Of a DNA stretch of 64,000 nucleotides, positions 37,805 through 48,565 are shown piece by piece; the stretch's first letter is position 1, and every line of letters begins with the position of its first letter. A program made the translations under genes and the position numbers. The notes beneath the pieces were generated by a model, which saw only the letters and a program-made list of their open reading frames with translations, was not told the DNA's origin and searched no databases. This stretch comes from Ficedula albicollis (lineage: Eukaryota > Chordata > Aves > Passeriformes > Muscicapidae), in the NCBI RefSeq assembly GCF_000247815.1, contig NC_021686.1, positions 9,500,719 through 9,564,718 of the forward strand, written 5' to 3'.

Positions 37805-37955
37805 TGTGAGAGGAGTTGTGGGGGCTCAACCTGGAGGAAAGGAGGCTCAGGGGAGACTTTGTGGCTCTGCACAACTCCCTGACAGAACGGGGGGGTTGGG
37901 CTCTGCTCCCAGGGAACAGCAGGACAAGGGGGAATGACCTCACATTGGAACATGG
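37805..37955 (+). mobile_element. CR1 LINE fragment, sense (copy A)
   Basis: CTCAACCTGGAGGAAAGGAG, GCTCAGGGGAGACTTTGTGG, CTCTGCACAACTCCCTGACA and GGACAAGGGGGAATGACCTC correspond in order to the interior of a CR1 3' region. The same sequence occurs after the N gap at 43028. Confidence 0.8.
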
Positions 37956-37965
37956 TGGTTCTTGG

Positions 37966-38885
37966 TGGCTCTTGGTGCATGGTGGCCCTTGGTGCACAGT
38001 GTCTCCTGACATGGTGGCTCATGGTGGATCTTGGTTGCTCACGGTGGCTTTTGGTGCATGGTGGCTCTCAGTGATGTCTTGCAGTGGCTCACGGCCCGTG
38101 GTGGCTCTCAGCGGTGTCTCTCAGTGTCCCTCAGTGTCTCTTAGTGGCTCTCAGTGTCTCTTAGTGGCTCTCAGTGTCACTTGGTGGCTCTTGGCAGTGT
38201 ATCTTAGTGGCTCTCAGTGTCACTTGGTGGCTCTTGGTGGCTCTCAGTGCATGGTGACTCCCAGCAGTGTCCCACAGTGTCCCTCAGTCTCTCTAAGTGT
38301 CCCTCAATGTCCCTCAGTCTCTCACAGTGGTTCTTGATGTCCCTCGGTGTCTCTCAGACTCTCTCAGTGTCCCTCGATGTCCCTCAGTCCCTCAGTCCCT
38401 CAGTGTCCCTCAGTGTCCCTCAGTGTCCCTCAGTGTCTCAGTATCCCTCAGTCCCTTAGTCTCTCAGTGTCCCTCAGTGTCCCTCGGTGTCCCTCAGTGT
38501 CCCTCAGTGTCCCTCAGTTGTCCCTCAGTCTCTCAGTGTCCCTCAGTGTCCCTCGGTGTCCCTCAGTCTCTCAGTGTCCCTCAGTGTCCCTCGGTGTCCC
38601 TCAGTCTCTCAGTGTCCCTCAGTGTCCCTCGGTGTCCCTCAGTCTCTCAGTGTCCCTCAGTGTCCCTCGGTGTCCCTCAGTCTCTCAGTGTCCCTCAGTG
38701 TCCCTCGGTGTCCCTCAGTCTCTCAGTGTCCCTCAGTGTCCCTCGGTGTCCCTCAGTCTCTCAGTGTCCCTCAGTGTCCCTCGGTGTCCCTCAGTCTCTC
38801 AGTGTCCCTCAGTGTCCCTCGGTGTCCCTCGGAGTCCCTCAGTCTCTCAGTGTCCCTCGGTGTCCCTCAGTCCCTCAGTCTCAGT
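37966..38885. repeat. Minisatellite, 10-bp core with 38-bp higher-order unit, copy A
   Basis: The 5' third consists of variable GGTGGCTCTTGGTGCAT-like units, which grade into CCCTCAGTGT decamers. From about 38526 to 38830 a 38-bp higher-order unit (10+8+10+10, containing CAGTCTCTCAGTG) repeats about eight times. The array is C and T rich on the coding strand and ends about 25 bases before the acceptor of the next exon. In copy B most of it is replaced by a C homopolymer. Confidence 0.92.
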
Positions 38886-38910
38886 GTCTCACCGGGCCCT
38901 GTCCCCGCAG

Positions 38911-39326
38911 GTCTCTGCCGCACCCCCAGCCGCGTGTCGGGGCTGAGCACGGCCGGGGCGCTGCCCAGCCCCGCCGGCGCCGGGCTGAGCTGTGAGCTGC
39001 AGGACTGTCCCTTCTGCGCCAGCCTCCTGGACGACCCCGACTTGGCGCTCAGCGACTCCGACAGCAACGGCGACTCCGACAGCAACGGCGTCTACGAGTT
39101 CACGCAGGACCTGCGGCACGGCGACCACCGGGACCAGCTCCAGCAGCAGCGGGGCAGGAGGAGGAGGAAGAAGAAGAAAGCCAAGGAGAGGAACAAGGTG
39201 ATGAAGCTGTGGAAGGCGTTCGGCACCAAACTCAAGAGGATCGTGGAGAGCAAATACTTCAACCGCGGGATCATGATCGCCATCCTCATCAACACCCTGA
39301 GCATGGGCATCGAGTACCACGAGCAG
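38911..39326 (+). CDS. CACNA1H: CACNA1H exon: end of I-II linker and repeat II S1 (copy A)
   Basis: The 416 bases complete a Gly codon and encode 138 residues ending IEYHEQ. From the N-terminal side there is a LSCELQDCPFC motif, with the cysteine spacing of the mammalian TCELKSCPYC region. An acidic stretch SDSDSNGDSDSNG follows, then VYEFTQDLRHGD, a Gln/Arg segment and a strongly basic RRRRKKKKAKER stretch. Last comes the start of repeat II (RIVESKYFNRGIMIAILINT), which is S1. The acceptor is CCCCGCAG ending at 38910 and the donor is GTGAGC at 39327. YEFTQD and SKYFxRGIM are common to T-type channels. A copy identical in sequence occurs at 44466. Confidence 0.96.
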
Positions 39327-39532
39327 GTGAGCGACCTCGGGGTTTGGGTGCTCCTGGAGGGGTGGTTTGGGGTCATGTGAGGAGGAACAGAGATTTCTGT
39401 TGTTGGAAACGGGGCTGAAGATGATCCCATGAGGAGCAGGAGAAGCCTTTGGAGTGTGGGACATCTGGAAGCGGTGCTGGAGTGTGCAGAGCTGAAATGT
39501 TAGATGTGTCTGCTCAGTTGGCCAGGAATTAT

Positions 39533-39620
39533 TGATATAAACTTCTTTGATATAAACTTTTTTGATATAAACTTTTTTGATATACATTTTTTAATATAAG
39601 CTTTTTTGATATAAACTTTT
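39533..39620. repeat. Short tandem repeat of GATATAAACTTTTTT, copy A
   Basis: About five to six imperfect 14 to 17-base units of TTTGATATAAACTTTTT are present. The same array is present in copy B at 45088-45175. Confidence 0.85.
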
Positions 39621-41589
39621 TTTGGGGAATTTTTGTGGTGGAAATACCTTTGGTCTGATGGTTGTGCTGGAGGTAACCCAGACAGAAATTTCTTCTTTGA
39701 TCTGGACCTTCAAATAAGACTTAAACTATCAGGCAATACTAAAAGCAAAAAAGAAAAAGAAATTAGGGCGTCCCTGAAGGCTCCAAACCCTTTAATTTGC
39801 TCTCACAGCGTGTGAGTAGGATTTTACTGAAGTTTTTGGAGGGAGGGAAGAGGAATGGTGCTGTTCTTCCCAGTGTTGGGATAGCAGGAAGCGGTGCTGG
39901 AGCTGAGGGCAGCTTGGGACTGGAGGGAGCATCTCCACTTGACCACACTGGCAAAATTCTGTTCTTCTAGACTTTTCTTTAGTGGAAAAATTGGGGATTT
40001 TCCACTGTTTTCTCGAGGTGTGCTCAGGAATTTATTGTCACATCTGTGTCAGGTGCAGGAAACGCATCCCAACAAAGCCAGGATCTGTTTTTCTGGGATC
40101 AAAGGCATCCAGTGCTCCCCCAAAACCTTCCCTGCAGGGTCATGACCGGGTCAGGGCTGTTTTTAAAGCTGCTCCTCCTCTCCTCCGTGGTGTGTCCATT
40201 GGGGAATGAGGAGGAAAGGCAGAGCAGTGTAATCCACCCAAATGTTCTGCAGCTCCTTCTCCATCATTTCCCAGGATTAAGCACTGCTCAGGACCATGAC
40301 AAACAACCCTCTGGAGTGCTGCTACTTCATTTTCTCTCTACTTCTGTGCTTTAACCCCTCCCCCCTGTTTTAGGCTGAGGCTCATTTTCTTTCAAAAAAA
40401 CCCAAAACCCAGGACTCAGCTAAAACCACCTCAGCCACGCAACGACAAATCAGAATTACAGCAAAGTGTCCAAATCCAGCAGGGATTGAGCTGTCCCTGT
40501 CAGCTCCCTGTCGAATCCTGCTTCGTTGTTCCACAAGAAGTTCTAAAATTGGGAAATGCACCTTGTCAGTGCCTTCTGAATAGGCCTCTCATCCCTCATT
40601 TCTGCATGGATACTCCTTTGTCAGGCGGATACAGCTTTGTCAGCCCTTGGATTTTGCTGTGATGGGAGCTGGGGGAAAACCTGAGGCAGGCAGCAGGGAG
40701 AAAATCCAGGGATCACATGGAGTGTGTCCCCAATCAGTCCCATAAAGGCAGATTGGGATAATTACAGCCTTGCTGCTAACAAAGGAGAGCTGTTGCTGGC
40801 TGCCTTTTATTGGATTTTACCTTGTAAAAGCTTGGCTTTAGGGCATCTCAAAGCCAGTGGCAATAAAGATTCCGAAGCTTTTTTGGCTGAGGAGTGTCAG
40901 ATTCCTGCCAGCTCTGCTTGCAGGCACTGCCCAATAAAAAGGGAGGAATTTGGAAGTGAAACCTGGAAAAGTTCTTCCACGTGCCTGTGGCACGGGGATA
41001 ATGAGGCATGGAGTGTCAGAGCCCAGCTTGGTGACACCTCACCCCAGCAGTGTCCCAGGGGCTGAGGCACTGTCCAAATCCAAGAAAAAAATGGCTCTGG
41101 GCTCACAAATTTGGCACAAAAATTTGTGGGCAAAGTGGGGTGATTTGGGAGCCCCCCTCGTGTGAGAATTGGCTGCAAGGCTCGGGGTGGGGCTGGTTCA
41201 TGTGGAGGTGTCTGGGCAAAGTGTCCCAGACCTGCAGGGTGGTGCTGGAGGGGGATTGGCTCCATTTGGGACCATGAGCCTGACAGGAAAAACAGTGGGA
41301 TCACAGTTTTCTGGGTGCCCAGCATCCCAGAGCATTCCAGGGGGGAAGTTCTGAGCCTCTCCAGGCTGTAAGCAGGTGTGGGTGTTGCCAGTGTTGTCTT
41401 CTCCACCCTCCCAAATCCAGAGGCCATTCCCAAGTTCCGAGGATTTAGGAGCTGCTCTGGGGCTCTCCTTGCTCCCACCAAGCTGTTCCATGTTACTCCA
41501 AGAGCAGTTTTTAGGGAATCCAGGGAAATCTTGCTCTGTGCCACCTGGGAAAGGCTCTGCTGGGCCCTGAATCCCTGCAAAACACAACC

Positions 41590-41785
41590 ACAAAATCCTG
41601 GAAGGGTTTGGAATTTTAAAGTTCATCCAGTTCTAACACTTTGCTGTGGGCAGGGACACCTTCCACTATCCCAGGTTGTTCCAAGCCCTGTCCAACCTGG
41701 CCTTGGATACTTCCAGGGATGGGACATCCACAACTTTTCTAGGAAAGCTGTCCCACCAACACTTCCCACCATTGATTCAGAGTGA
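41590..41785 (-). mobile_element. CR1 LINE 3' fragment, antisense (copy A)
   Basis: AAAGTTCATCCAGTTCTAAC, GGGCAGGGACACCTTCCACT, AGGTTGTTCCAAGCCCTGTC, CAACCTGGCCTTGGATACTT and CCAGGGATGGGACATCCACA follow the antisense CR1 order. The copy B equivalent is at 47145-47340. Confidence 0.87.
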
Positions 41786-42318
41786 AACAGCTTCAGAGCT
41801 TCTCTGCTTTTGATTTTGACCACTTGTGTTAGGCCATTGTCTGGTTGTATCAAACTGCAAACAAACCAGAGCAGCAGCCCCAGAGAATCCCATCCCAAAC
41901 CTCACTGTCCATAAGGAAATGCCCAATCTCTTTTATCAAATTTATTCATGGCTTCTTGCTTTTGTTTTTCCTAACTTCTCCATAGTCACCAGTGGCTTTG
42001 CAGATAGATTGACACAGTAAATAGATTTATATCAGAGCAGCTCAGAGCCAAATCATAAGCCCTGTGTGTGTAGGGGAAGGGTGGGGGGTTCTGAATCCAT
42101 GGGGAGGGAGATGGAGCAGGGCTGGTGCTGCTGGTATTGCTCCCCTCAGCCTGGGACACGCAGAGCTCTGCAGAGAAGTCTCACGGAGCCCTCTTGAGGC
42201 AGTGGAGCATCATTGTCCAGCTCTTGTGGATCAGGGAATCGTGGCTGGAAGGTGCCAGGCTGGAGGCAAAACCCACCAGGCTCTGGGATTTGTATTTTAG
42301 GAATCACAGAACATCCTG

Positions 42319-43027
42319 NNNNNNNNNNNNNNNNNNNNNNNNNNNNNNNNNNNNNNNNNNNNNNNNNNNNNNNNNNNNNNNNNNNNNNNNNNNNNNNNNN
42401 NNNNNNNNNNNNNNNNNNNNNNNNNNNNNNNNNNNNNNNNNNNNNNNNNNNNNNNNNNNNNNNNNNNNNNNNNNNNNNNNNNNNNNNNNNNNNNNNNNNN
42501 NNNNNNNNNNNNNNNNNNNNNNNNNNNNNNNNNNNNNNNNNNNNNNNNNNNNNNNNNNNNNNNNNNNNNNNNNNNNNNNNNNNNNNNNNNNNNNNNNNNN
42601 NNNNNNNNNNNNNNNNNNNNNNNNNNNNNNNNNNNNNNNNNNNNNNNNNNNNNNNNNNNNNNNNNNNNNNNNNNNNNNNNNNNNNNNNNNNNNNNNNNNN
42701 NNNNNNNNNNNNNNNNNNNNNNNNNNNNNNNNNNNNNNNNNNNNNNNNNNNNNNNNNNNNNNNNNNNNNNNNNNNNNNNNNNNNNNNNNNNNNNNNNNNN
42801 NNNNNNNNNNNNNNNNNNNNNNNNNNNNNNNNNNNNNNNNNNNNNNNNNNNNNNNNNNNNNNNNNNNNNNNNNNNNNNNNNNNNNNNNNNNNNNNNNNNN
42901 NNNNNNNNNNNNNNNNNNNNNNNNNNNNNNNNNNNNNNNNNNNNNNNNNNNNNNNNNNNNNNNNNNNNNNNNNNNNNNNNNNNNNNNNNNNNNNNNNNNN
43001 NNNNNNNNNNNNNNNNNNNNNNNNNNN
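42319..43027. other. Assembly gap, 709 Ns
   Basis: This run of undetermined bases separates copy A from copy B of the large duplication. The sequence immediately after the gap is the start of the duplicated unit, so the gap joins two contigs with the same content. A single further N is at 43278. Confidence 0.99.
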
Positions 43028-43185
43028 TGTGAGAGGAGTTGTGGGGGCTCAACCTGGAGGAAAGGAGGCTCAGGGGAGACTTTGTGGCTCTGCACAACTC
43101 CCTGACAGAACGGGGGGGGGTTGGGCTCTGCTCCCAGGGAACAGCAGGACAAGGGGGAATGACCTCACATTGGAACATGGTGGCT
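43028..43185 (+). mobile_element. CR1 LINE fragment, sense (copy B)
   Basis: This repeats the CR1 piece at 37805. It differs in the length of a G run (ten Gs here, seven in copy A) and in the number of GGTGGCTCTTGGT units that follow. Confidence 0.8.
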
Positions 43186-43351
43186 CTTGGTGGCTCTTGG
43201 TGGCTCTTGGTGCATGGTGCCCCTTGGTGCACAGTGTCTCCTGACGTGGTGGCTCATGGTGGATCTTGGTTGCTCACNTGGTGTCCCTCAGTCCCTCAGT
43301 GTCCCTCAGTATCCCTCAGTCCCTCAGTCTCTCAGTGTCCCTCAGTGTCCC

Positions 43352-44389
<1,038 letters not shown>

Positions 44390-44465
44390 TCCCTCAGTCT
44401 CTCAGTGTCCCTCAGTGTCCCTCAGTCCCTCAGTCTCAGTGTCTCACCGGGCCCTGTCCCCGCAG

Positions 44466-44881
44466 GTCTCTGCCGCACCCCCAGCCGCGTGTCGGGGCTG
44501 AGCACGGCCGGGGCGCTGCCCAGCCCCGCCGGCGCCGGGCTGAGCTGTGAGCTGCAGGACTGTCCCTTCTGCGCCAGCCTCCTGGACGACCCCGACTTGG
44601 CGCTCAGCGACTCCGACAGCAACGGCGACTCCGACAGCAACGGCGTCTACGAGTTCACGCAGGACCTGCGGCACGGCGACCACCGGGACCAGCTCCAGCA
44701 GCAGCGGGGCAGGAGGAGGAGGAAGAAGAAGAAAGCCAAGGAGAGGAACAAGGTGATGAAGCTGTGGAAGGCGTTCGGCACCAAACTCAAGAGGATCGTG
44801 GAGAGCAAATACTTCAACCGCGGGATCATGATCGCCATCCTCATCAACACCCTGAGCATGGGCATCGAGTACCACGAGCAG
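44466..44881 (+). CDS. CACNA1H: CACNA1H linker/IIS1 exon, duplicate copy B
   Basis: This is identical to 38911-39326, with the same acceptor CGCAG and donor GTGAGC. The exon is 416 bases (2 modulo 3). Splicing both copies together would shift the frame and reach a TGA after 11 codons in the second copy. At most one copy can serve a functional transcript. Since copy B is contiguous with the unique downstream intron and copy A with the unique upstream intron, the real locus most likely has a single exon. Confidence 0.75.
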
Positions 44882-45087
44882 GTGAGCGACCTCGGGGTTT
44901 GGGTGCTCCTGGAGGGGTGGTTTGGGGTCATGTGAGGAGGAACAGAGATTTCTGTTGTTGGAAACGGGGCTGAAGATGATCCCATGAGGAGCAGGAGAAG
45001 CCTTTGGAGTGTGGGACATCTGGAAGCGGTGCTGGAGTGTGCAGAGCTGAAATGTTAGATGTGTCTGCTCAGTTGGCCAGGAATTAT

Positions 45088-45175
45088 TGATATAAACTTC
45101 TTTGATATAAACTTTTTTGATATAAACTTTTTTGATATACATTTTTTAATATAAGCTTTTTTGATATAAACTTTT
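45088..45175. repeat. Short tandem repeat of GATATAAACTTTTTT, copy B
   Basis: This is the copy B counterpart of the array at 39533-39620, with identical unit order. Confidence 0.85.
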
Positions 45176-47144
45176 TTTGGGGAATTTTTGTGGTGGAAAT
45201 ACCTTTGGTCTGATGGTTGTGCTGGAGGTAACCCAGACAGAAATTTCTTCTTTGATCTGGACCTTCAAATAAGACTTAAACTATCAGGCAATACTAAAAG
45301 CAAAAAAGAAAAAGAAATTAGGGCGTCCCTGAAGGCTCCAAACCCTTTAATTTGCTCTCACAGCGTGTGAGTAGGATTTTACTGAAGTTTTTGGAGGGAG
45401 GGAAGAGGAATGGTGCTGTTCTTCCCAGTGTTGGGATAGCAGGAAGCGGTGCTGGAGCTGAGGGCAGCTTGGGACTGGAGGGAGCATCTCCACTTGACCA
45501 CCCTGGCAAAATTCTGTTCTTCTAGACTTTTCTTTAGTGGAAAAATTGGGGATTTTCCACTGTTTTCTCGAGGTGTGCTCAGGAATTTATTGTCACATCT
45601 GTGTCAGGTGCAGGAAACGCATCCCAACAAAGCCAGGATCTGTTTTTCTGGGATCAAAGGCATCCAGTGCTCCCCCAAAACCTTCCCTGCAGGGTCATGA
45701 CCGGGTCAGGGCTGTTTTTAAAGCTGCTCCTCCTCTCCTCCGTGGTGTGTCCATTGGGGAATGAGGAGGAAAGGCAGAGCAGTGTAATCCACCCAAATGT
45801 TCTGCAGCTCCTTCTCCATCATTTCCCAGGATTAAGCACTGCTCAGGACCATGACAAACAACCCTCTGGAGTGCTGCTACTTCATTTTCTCTCTACTTCT
45901 GTGCTTTAACCCCTCCCCCCTGTTTTAGGCTGAGGCTCATTTTCTTTCAAAAAAACCCAAAACCCAGGACTCAGCTAAAACCACCTCAGCCACGCAACGA
46001 CAAATCAGAATTACAGCAAAGTGTCCAAATCCAGCAGGGATTGAGCTGTCCCTGTCAGCTCCCTGTCGAATCCTGCTTCGTTGTTCCACAAGAAGTTCTA
46101 AAATTGGGAAATGCACCTTGTCAGTGCCTTCTGAATAGGCCTCTCATCCCTCATTTCTGCATGGATACTCCTTTGTCAGGCGGATACAGCTTTGTCAGCC
46201 CTTGGATTTTGCTGTGATGGGAGCTGGGGGAAAACCTGAGGCAGGCAGCAGGGAGAAAATCCAGGGATCACATGGAGTGTGTCCCCAATCAGTCCCATAA
46301 AGGCAGATTGGGATAATTACAGCCTTGCTGCTAACAAAGGAGAGCTGTTGCTGGCTGCCTTTTATTGGATTTTACCTTGTAAAAGCTTGGCTTTAGGGCA
46401 TCTCAAAGCCAGTGGCAATAAAGATTCCGAAGCTTTTTTGGCTGAGGAGTGTCAGATTCCTGCCAGCTCTGCTTGCAGGCACTGCCCAATAAAAAGGGAG
46501 GAATTTGGAAGTGAAACCTGGAAAAGTTCTTCCACGTGCCTGTGGCACGGGGATAATGAGGCATGGAGTGTCAGAGCCCAGCTTGGTGACACCTCACCCC
46601 AGCAGTGTCCCAGGGGCTGAGGCACTGTCCAAATCCAAGAAAAAAATGGCTCTGGGCTCACAAATTTGGCACAAAAATTTGTGGGCAAAGTGGGGTGATT
46701 TGGGAGCCCCCCTCGTGTGAGAATTGGCTGCAAGGCTCGGGGTGGGGCTGGTTCATGTGGAGGTGTCTGGGCAAAGTGTCCCAGACCTGCAGGGTGGTGC
46801 TGGAGGGGGATTGGCTCCATTTGGGACCATGAGCCTGACAGGAAAAACAGTGGGATCACAGTTTTCTGGGTGCCCAGCATCCCAGAGCATTCCAGGGGGG
46901 AAGTTCTGAGCCTCTCCAGGCTGTAAGCAGGTGTGGGTGTTGCCAGTGTTGTCTTCTCCACCCTCCCAAATCCAGAGGCCATTCCCAAGTTCCGAGGATT
47001 TAGGAGCTGCTCTGGGGCTCTCCTTGCTCCCACCAAGCTGTTCCATGTTACTCCAAGAGCAGTTTTTAGGGAATCCAGGGAAATCTTGCTCTGTGCCACC
47101 TGGGAAAGGCTCTGCTGGGCCCTGAATCCCTGCAAAACACAACC

Positions 47145-47340
47145 ACAAAATCCTGGAAGGGTTTGGAATTTTAAAGTTCATCCAGTTCTAACACTTTGCT
47201 GTGGGCAGGGACACCTTCCACTATCCCAGGTTGTTCCAAGCCCTGTCCAACCTGGCCTTGGATACTTCCAGGGATGGGACATCCACAACTTTTCTAGGAA
47301 AGCTGTCCCACCAACACTTCCCACCATTGATTCAGAGTGA
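47145..47340 (-). mobile_element. CR1 LINE 3' fragment, antisense (copy B)
   Basis: This is the counterpart of 41590-41785 within the large duplication, with the same landmark order. Confidence 0.87.
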
Positions 47341-47852
47341 AACAGCTTCAGAGCTTCTCTGCTTTTGATTTTGACCACTTGTGTTAGGCCATTGTCTGGT
47401 TGTATCAAACTGCAAACAAACCAGAGCAGCAGCCCCAGAGAATCCCATCCCAAACCTCACTGTCCATAAGGAAATGCCCAATCTCTTTTATCAAATTTAT
47501 TCATGGCTTCTTGCTTTTGTTTTTCCTAACTTCTCCATAGTCACCAGTGGCTTTGCAGATAGATTGACACAGTAAATAGATTTATATCAGAGCAGCTCAG
47601 AGCCAAATCATAAGCCCTGTGTGTGTAGGGGAAGGGTGGGGGGTTCTGAATCCATGGGGAGGGAGATGGAGCAGGGCTGGTGCTGCTGGTATTGCTCCCC
47701 TCAGCCTGGGACACGCAGAGCTCTGCAGAGAAGTCTCACGGAGCCCTCTTGAGGCAGTGGAGCATCATTGTCCAGCTCTTGTGGATCAGGGAATCGTGGC
47801 TGGAAGGTGCCAGGCTGGAGGCAAAACCCACCAGGCTCTGGGATTTGTATTT

Positions 47853-48065
47853 TAGGAATCACAGAACATCCTGAGTTCGGAGAGACCCACAGGGATTATC
47901 CAGTCCTGAACAGACACCCCAATAATCCCACCCAGGGCATCCCTGGCAGCGCTGACCAAACACTCCTGGAGCTCTGGCAGCCTCGGGAATGTCACCATTC
48001 CCAGCACCCTCTGGGGAAGAACCTTTCCCTAAAATCCAACCTCAGCCTCCTGTGAGACAGCTCCA
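47853..48065 (-). mobile_element. CR1-type LINE fragment, antisense
   Basis: GGAATCACAGAACATCCTGA, then CACAGGGATTATCCAGTCCT, GGGAATGTCACCATTCCCAG and AAAATCCAACCTCAGCCTCC form the reverse complement of the CR1 type seen in sense at 55485-55775. The right edge of copy A breaks inside this element (at 42318). Confidence 0.8.
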
Positions 48066-48257
48066 TCCCAATCCCTGAATGCTGCCACAGGGAGCTGGGA
48101 TCGGGAGGAGCTGAGCTCCAGACAAAGACAGCCCTGCCCACATCCAAGCCATCCCCAGAACTTCAGTCTGTGTTTTTATGGGAATGTGAACTTCCCACCT
48201 GGCTGCTCACCTGGCCAAATGGCACCACCCCCTTTAGAGCACGGAGCTTGGGTGGAG

Positions 48258-48299
48258 TCATGGAACCATGGAATGCTTTGGGTTGGAAGGGACTTGAAA

Positions 48300-48333
<34 letters not shown>

Positions 48334-48565
48334 TCATTCCCCCCCTGCCACGGGCAGGGACACCTTCCACCATCCCAGGCTGCTCCAAGCCTCGTCCAGC
48401 CTGGCCTGGGACACTTCCAGGGATCCAGGGGCAGCCACAGCTCCTCTGGAATCTGTTCCAGGGCCTCCCCACCCTCCCAGGAGAGAATCTCTTCCTAACA
48501 CACATCCCAAACCATTGCTCCGAACTGTGCCATTCCCTCCAGGGGATGCTGTGGGGAGGGTGAGG
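48258..48565 (-). mobile_element. CR1 LINE 3' fragment, antisense, with ATC microsatellite
   Basis: GGAATGCTTTGGGTTGGAAG, GGACTTGAAACATC, GGGCAGGGACACCTTCCACC, AGGCTGCTCCAAGCCTCGTC and CACTTCCAGGGATCCAGGGG are in antisense CR1 order. The AAAGATCATC position has expanded to about eleven ATC triplets (48300-48333). Confidence 0.9.
48300..48333. repeat. ATC trinucleotide microsatellite inside CR1
   Basis: About eleven perfect ATC units occur at the site where CR1 normally has GATCATC. It was evidently born by slippage from the element's own sequence. Confidence 0.92.

Larger units (their letters stand above)
34010..38910 (+). other. CACNA1H: CACNA1H intron, 4.9 kb
   Basis: It contains a GGAT microsatellite, a sense CR1 fragment and a long CCCTCAGTGT-type minisatellite that reaches the next acceptor. 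Stretch 34010-37530 is GC-moderate, unique-looking and without recognisable elements. The 3' end from about 37805 is duplicated at 43028. Confidence 0.82.
39327..42318 (+). other. CACNA1H: CACNA1H intron, copy A, truncated by gap
   Basis: This is downstream intron sequence that is repeated almost base for base at 44882-47873. It contains a 15-bp GATATAAACTTTTTT repeat (39533-39620) and an antisense CR1 fragment (41590-41780), and stops at a run of Ns. No further exon is visible. Confidence 0.85.

Noticed and set aside
37488..37937. Met-Asp-Gly-Trp and Ile-His-Pro-Ser repeat proteins
   Set aside because: Both are translations of the GGAT microsatellite.
38297..38995. Ser/Val/Pro-rich open frames leading into the linker exon
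   Set aside because: They read through the CCCTCAGTGT minisatellite in the intron. Only the part from 38911 is supported by homology and splice sites.
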